This document shows, in pieces, positions 62,466 to 64,000 of a stretch of 64,000 nucleotides of DNA. Where the stretch lies: NCBI GenBank assembly GCA_963823275.1, contig CAWGKW010000001.1:1-64000 (forward strand). The letters are read 5' to 3'. This DNA comes from RHKX01 sp963823275 (lineage in GTDB: Bacteria > Actinomycetota > Thermoleophilia > Solirubrobacterales > 70-9). Both the position numbers and the translations under genes were made by a program. The notes under the pieces were generated by a model. The model saw nothing but the letters and a program-made list of their open reading frames with translations. It had not been told where the DNA came from and ran no database searches. The number at the start of each line of letters is the position of its first letter. Within the stretch, counting starts at the first letter, position 1.

Positions 62466-62496
62466 GCAGAAACCGGCCGCGTGAGCCGGTTTCTGC
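62466..62496 (-). terminator. Hairpin downstream of glycosyltransferase 4
   Basis: 12-bp perfect stem GCAGAAACCGGC with loop CGCGTGA, 27 bases past the stop of glycosyltransferase 4. The stem and the following CATCTCG match the terminator-like hairpin at 6027-6058. No T-run. Marks a possible end of one transcription unit inside the cluster. Confidence 0.55.
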
Positions 62497-62522
62497 AACT
62501 TCGCGTGGTCAGTGTCCCCGCC

Positions 62523-63617
62523 TCAGCGGGTGAGGAGGGCCGAGAAGTCGGAGACGGTGCGGTCCCAGCTGCGCTCATCCCTCGTTCGCAGGGCGCCGGC
62601 GGACAGCTCCGCTCTCAGGGAGGGGTCGGCGAGGCGGGAGATCGCCTTGGTCAGGGCCTCGACGTCGACGGTCCTGGCGGGAATACCCGAGTTGGCGAGG
62701 CCGTCGTCGTGGGAGGGAACGAGGATGCCGTTGACGCCGTCGACGACGAGTTCGTTCATCGGCGCGTCGTCGTTGCAGACGATCGGCTGGCCGAACGCGA
62801 TTGCCTCGTAGAGGTGAAGGCCGAGGCCCTCCCAGCGCGCCGGGGCCATGCAGACGTCGGCGTCGGCGAACATCTGCAGGTGGACGTCGGTAGGGAGGTC
62901 CTCGAGAACCAGTTCGATCCGCGGGTCCCGCTTCACGGCGCGCTCGAGGAACTTCATCCGGCGCTCGATCTGAGCCTTGACGATCAGCCGCAGTTCCGGC
63001 TCGGGCGTGGCGGAGAACGCGGTGATGACCTCCCTGAAGGGCTTCCGCTTGCCCAGCAGGCCGGCGTGGTAGTGGAAGGAGACAACGGCGGGGGAATCCC
63101 CCGCTTCGCGTCCGCCCCCCCGATGAGGCGTGATCTCGAGATACTCGGGATGGACGCCGTACTGAACGTAGGGGGTGTCGATGCCCATGGTCGCGTAGCG
63201 GTCCTGCTCGGCCCTGGTCAGCGAGTAGACGAGGTCGTAGGCCTCGCGGGTCGGTGCGACATGCTCGTCGCTGAACCGCTCCCAGACGAATCGCCCGATC
63301 GTCCGCACACCCGAGGTTCGCAGCGCGGTCAGGGAGTCGAACTCATAGTTCTGATCGAAGAAGCAGGCCTCGATCCCGGTCCGCTGGGCCCAGTCGAGCA
63401 ACTCCCGCTCAGGGATGAAGAAGTTGGATGCCGAGGTCACTCCCTCGGCGGCCCAGACGTCGTCGCCCCGGGCCTCCTGCGGCATCGGAAAGCTCTCCTT
63501 GGTCGGGCGCCCGAGGATGAACGTCTCGTGTCCGAGCTGATCGAGGGCGGAGCGAAGCTGGCGGGCGACGACGCCCTGCCCGCGGTTGAACCAGAAGGCG
63601 CAGATCCCGACTCGCAT
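62523..63617 (-). CDS. GT4-type glycosyltransferase 4 (GT-B fold)
   Basis: 364 aa from ATG 63617 (MRVGICAFWFNRGQGVVARQ); the 16 upstream codons are not conserved. FFDQNYEFDSLTALRTSGVR, FVWERFSDEHVAPTREAYD, SFHYHAGLLGKRKPFREVI, APARWEGLGLHLYEAIAFGQ and NDDAPMNELVVDGVNG. A short insert HRGGGREAGDSPAV before the SFHYHAG motif is where element E5 lies. Most distal of the four paralogues and next to purQ. Confidence 0.88.
   Translation of the reverse strand: MRVGICAFWFNRGQGVVARQLRSALDQLGHETFILGRPTKESFPMPQEARGDDVWAAEGVTSASNFFIPERELLDWAQRTGIEACFFDQNYEFDSLTALRTSGVRTIGRFVWERFSDEHVAPTREAYDLVYSLTRAEQDRYATMGIDTPYVQYGVHPEYLEITPHRGGGREAGDSPAVVSFHYHAGLLGKRKPFREVITAFSATPEPELRLIVKAQIERRMKFLERAVKRDPRIELVLEDLPTDVHLQMFADADVCMAPARWEGLGLHLYEAIAFGQPIVCNDDAPMNELVVDGVNGILVPSHDDGLANSGIPARTVDVEALTKAISRLADPSLRAELSAGALRTRDERSWDRTVSDFSALLTR
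63087..63130 (-). repeat. Palindromic element E5, inside glycosyltransferase 4 (shortened)
   Basis: Contains the core CCGCTTCGCGTCCG flanked by CGGGGG (63089 on) and CCCCCCG, which pair over 6 bp; an alternative GCGGGGG-AAT-CCCCCGC 7-bp hairpin also exists here. The tail GAGGCGTGATC is like the GGGGCGT end of the other copies. It is read in the same frame as E4 (GREAG). Confidence 0.55.
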
Positions 63618-63625
63618 GGCCGAGA

Positions 63626-63667
63626 GGATGGCAGGGCGTTCGCCCGGGGGGTTGTCTGCTGCCATCC
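63626..63667 (-). terminator. Hairpin between purQ and glycosyltransferase 4
   Basis: GGATGGCAG (63626-63634) pairs perfectly with CTGCCATCC (63659-63667); inside, GGGCG-TT-CGCCC forms a small nested hairpin. It lies just after the purQ stop (63705) and before the glycosyltransferase 4 start. Possible terminator or attenuator at the boundary between the purine gene and the insert. No T-run follows. Confidence 0.35.
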
Positions 63668-63704
63668 GTTCCGGCGTGGGCCGGTCTTGCCCGTCCCCGT
63701 CGGA

Positions 63705-64000
63705 CTAAGCGTTCGTCAGCGAGAGCGCCGCCGACTCGAAGAGCCGGAGCCCGTCGACCGAGCCGGTGAGCGGGTCGACGGCGTGCTCGGGGTGTGGCAT
63801 CAGCCCGACCACGTTTCCGCGGGCGTTGCTGACCCCGGCGACGTCGCCGATCGAGCCGTTCGGGTTCTGGCCGGCGGCGTAGCGGAAGATCACCTGGCGG
63901 TTGGCCTCGAGCTCGGCGATCATCTCGGGCGGGGCGAAGTAGCGGCCGGTGGTGTGCTTGACCGGAATCGAGAGGACATCGCCGGGCTCACAGGCGCCCG
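63705..64000 (-). CDS. purQ: Phosphoribosylformylglycinamidine synthase, glutaminase subunit (5' end outside window)
   Basis: The last ~98 codons are visible; the gene continues past the window edge and the true start is not seen. CEPGDVLSIPVKHTTGRYF, SIGDVAGVSNARGNVVG and LMPHPEHAVDPLTGS are the class I glutaminase C-terminal part with the catalytic HPE triad residues. It supplies ammonia to PurL. Adjacent to the glycosyltransferase/sulfotransferase insert, which separates it from purL. Confidence 0.9.
   Translation of the reverse strand, partial: GACEPGDVLSIPVKHTTGRYFAPPEMIAELEANRQVIFRYAAGQNPNGSIGDVAGVSNARGNVVGLMPHPEHAVDPLTGSVDGLRLFESAALSLTNA

Overview
The window is a G+C-rich chromosomal segment (about two thirds G+C or more by eye) with dense operons, many GTG starts and ATGA/GTGA stop-start overlaps. 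Gene content (catalase-free, actinobacterial-style purine genes, B. subtilis-type PurF, SCPx-type thiolase, PDH complex, UbiB-like kinase, baeRF protein, LexA box of the CGAAC-N4-GTTCG type) points to an actinobacterium. My best guess is a Solirubrobacterales/Thermoleophilia-like lineage; that placement is inference, with no database support here.

Layout. 1-3.1 kb: the end of a TPR-type regulator, then a 2 kb stretch bounded by an intact tRNA-Ala(CGC) and a 42-nt copy of its 3' half, with a DUF4239 membrane protein and a decayed PPOX gene inside. 3.2-9.6 kb: acidic protein, glutamate dehydrogenase, a PD-(D/E)XK nuclease gene running antisense into tRNA-Ala(TGC), an RTX-like secreted protein, a rhomboid lacking its serine, lipA and a methyltransferase. 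9.7-18.3 kb: cytochrome P450, baeRF protein, carboxylesterase, DUF4395-thioredoxin, an XRE/nucleotidyltransferase pair, and a TetR-thiolase-acyl-CoA dehydrogenase operon. 18.5-29.7 kb (plus strand): a benzoylformate-decarboxylase-like enzyme with a FAD/Fe-S 2-hydroxyacid dehydrogenase, then a desaturase, M28 peptidase, glycosyltransferase, methyltransferase, flippase and UbiB-like kinase. 29.7-38.9 kb (minus): lipB, the PDH complex (E1a, E1b, E2), E3 and thiE, so lipoate synthesis and its client complex lie together. 39-41.8 kb (plus): thiO-thiS-thiG and a histidine phosphatase. 41.9-44.4 kb: a tandem-HNH nuclease behind a LexA-like box, tRNA-Lys, and two copies (one relic) of a phzF 3' end.

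44.4-64 kb (all minus): a purine operon, purQ ... purL-purF-purN-purH, split by a 13 kb insert of four GT4-type glycosyltransferases, seven PAPS-sulfotransferase domains in six genes, and two methyltransferases. This looks like a locus for sulfated surface glycans or glycolipids. Inside it is a family of short palindromic elements with a conserved 19-20 nt loop core (TCCGCTTCGCGTCCG) and stems that differ from site to site but stay complementary. Some copies lie inside glycosyltransferase coding frames at one equivalent position, others at start codons. I consider this the most novel signal.

At least ten genes carry single- or few-base frameshifts (PPOX, a methyltransferase, pdhA, thiO, thiS, thiG, phzF, purF, one sulfotransferase). 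Since several are housekeeping genes, uncorrected sequencing indels are the likeliest cause for most; the PPOX gene and the phzF relic look truly decayed.
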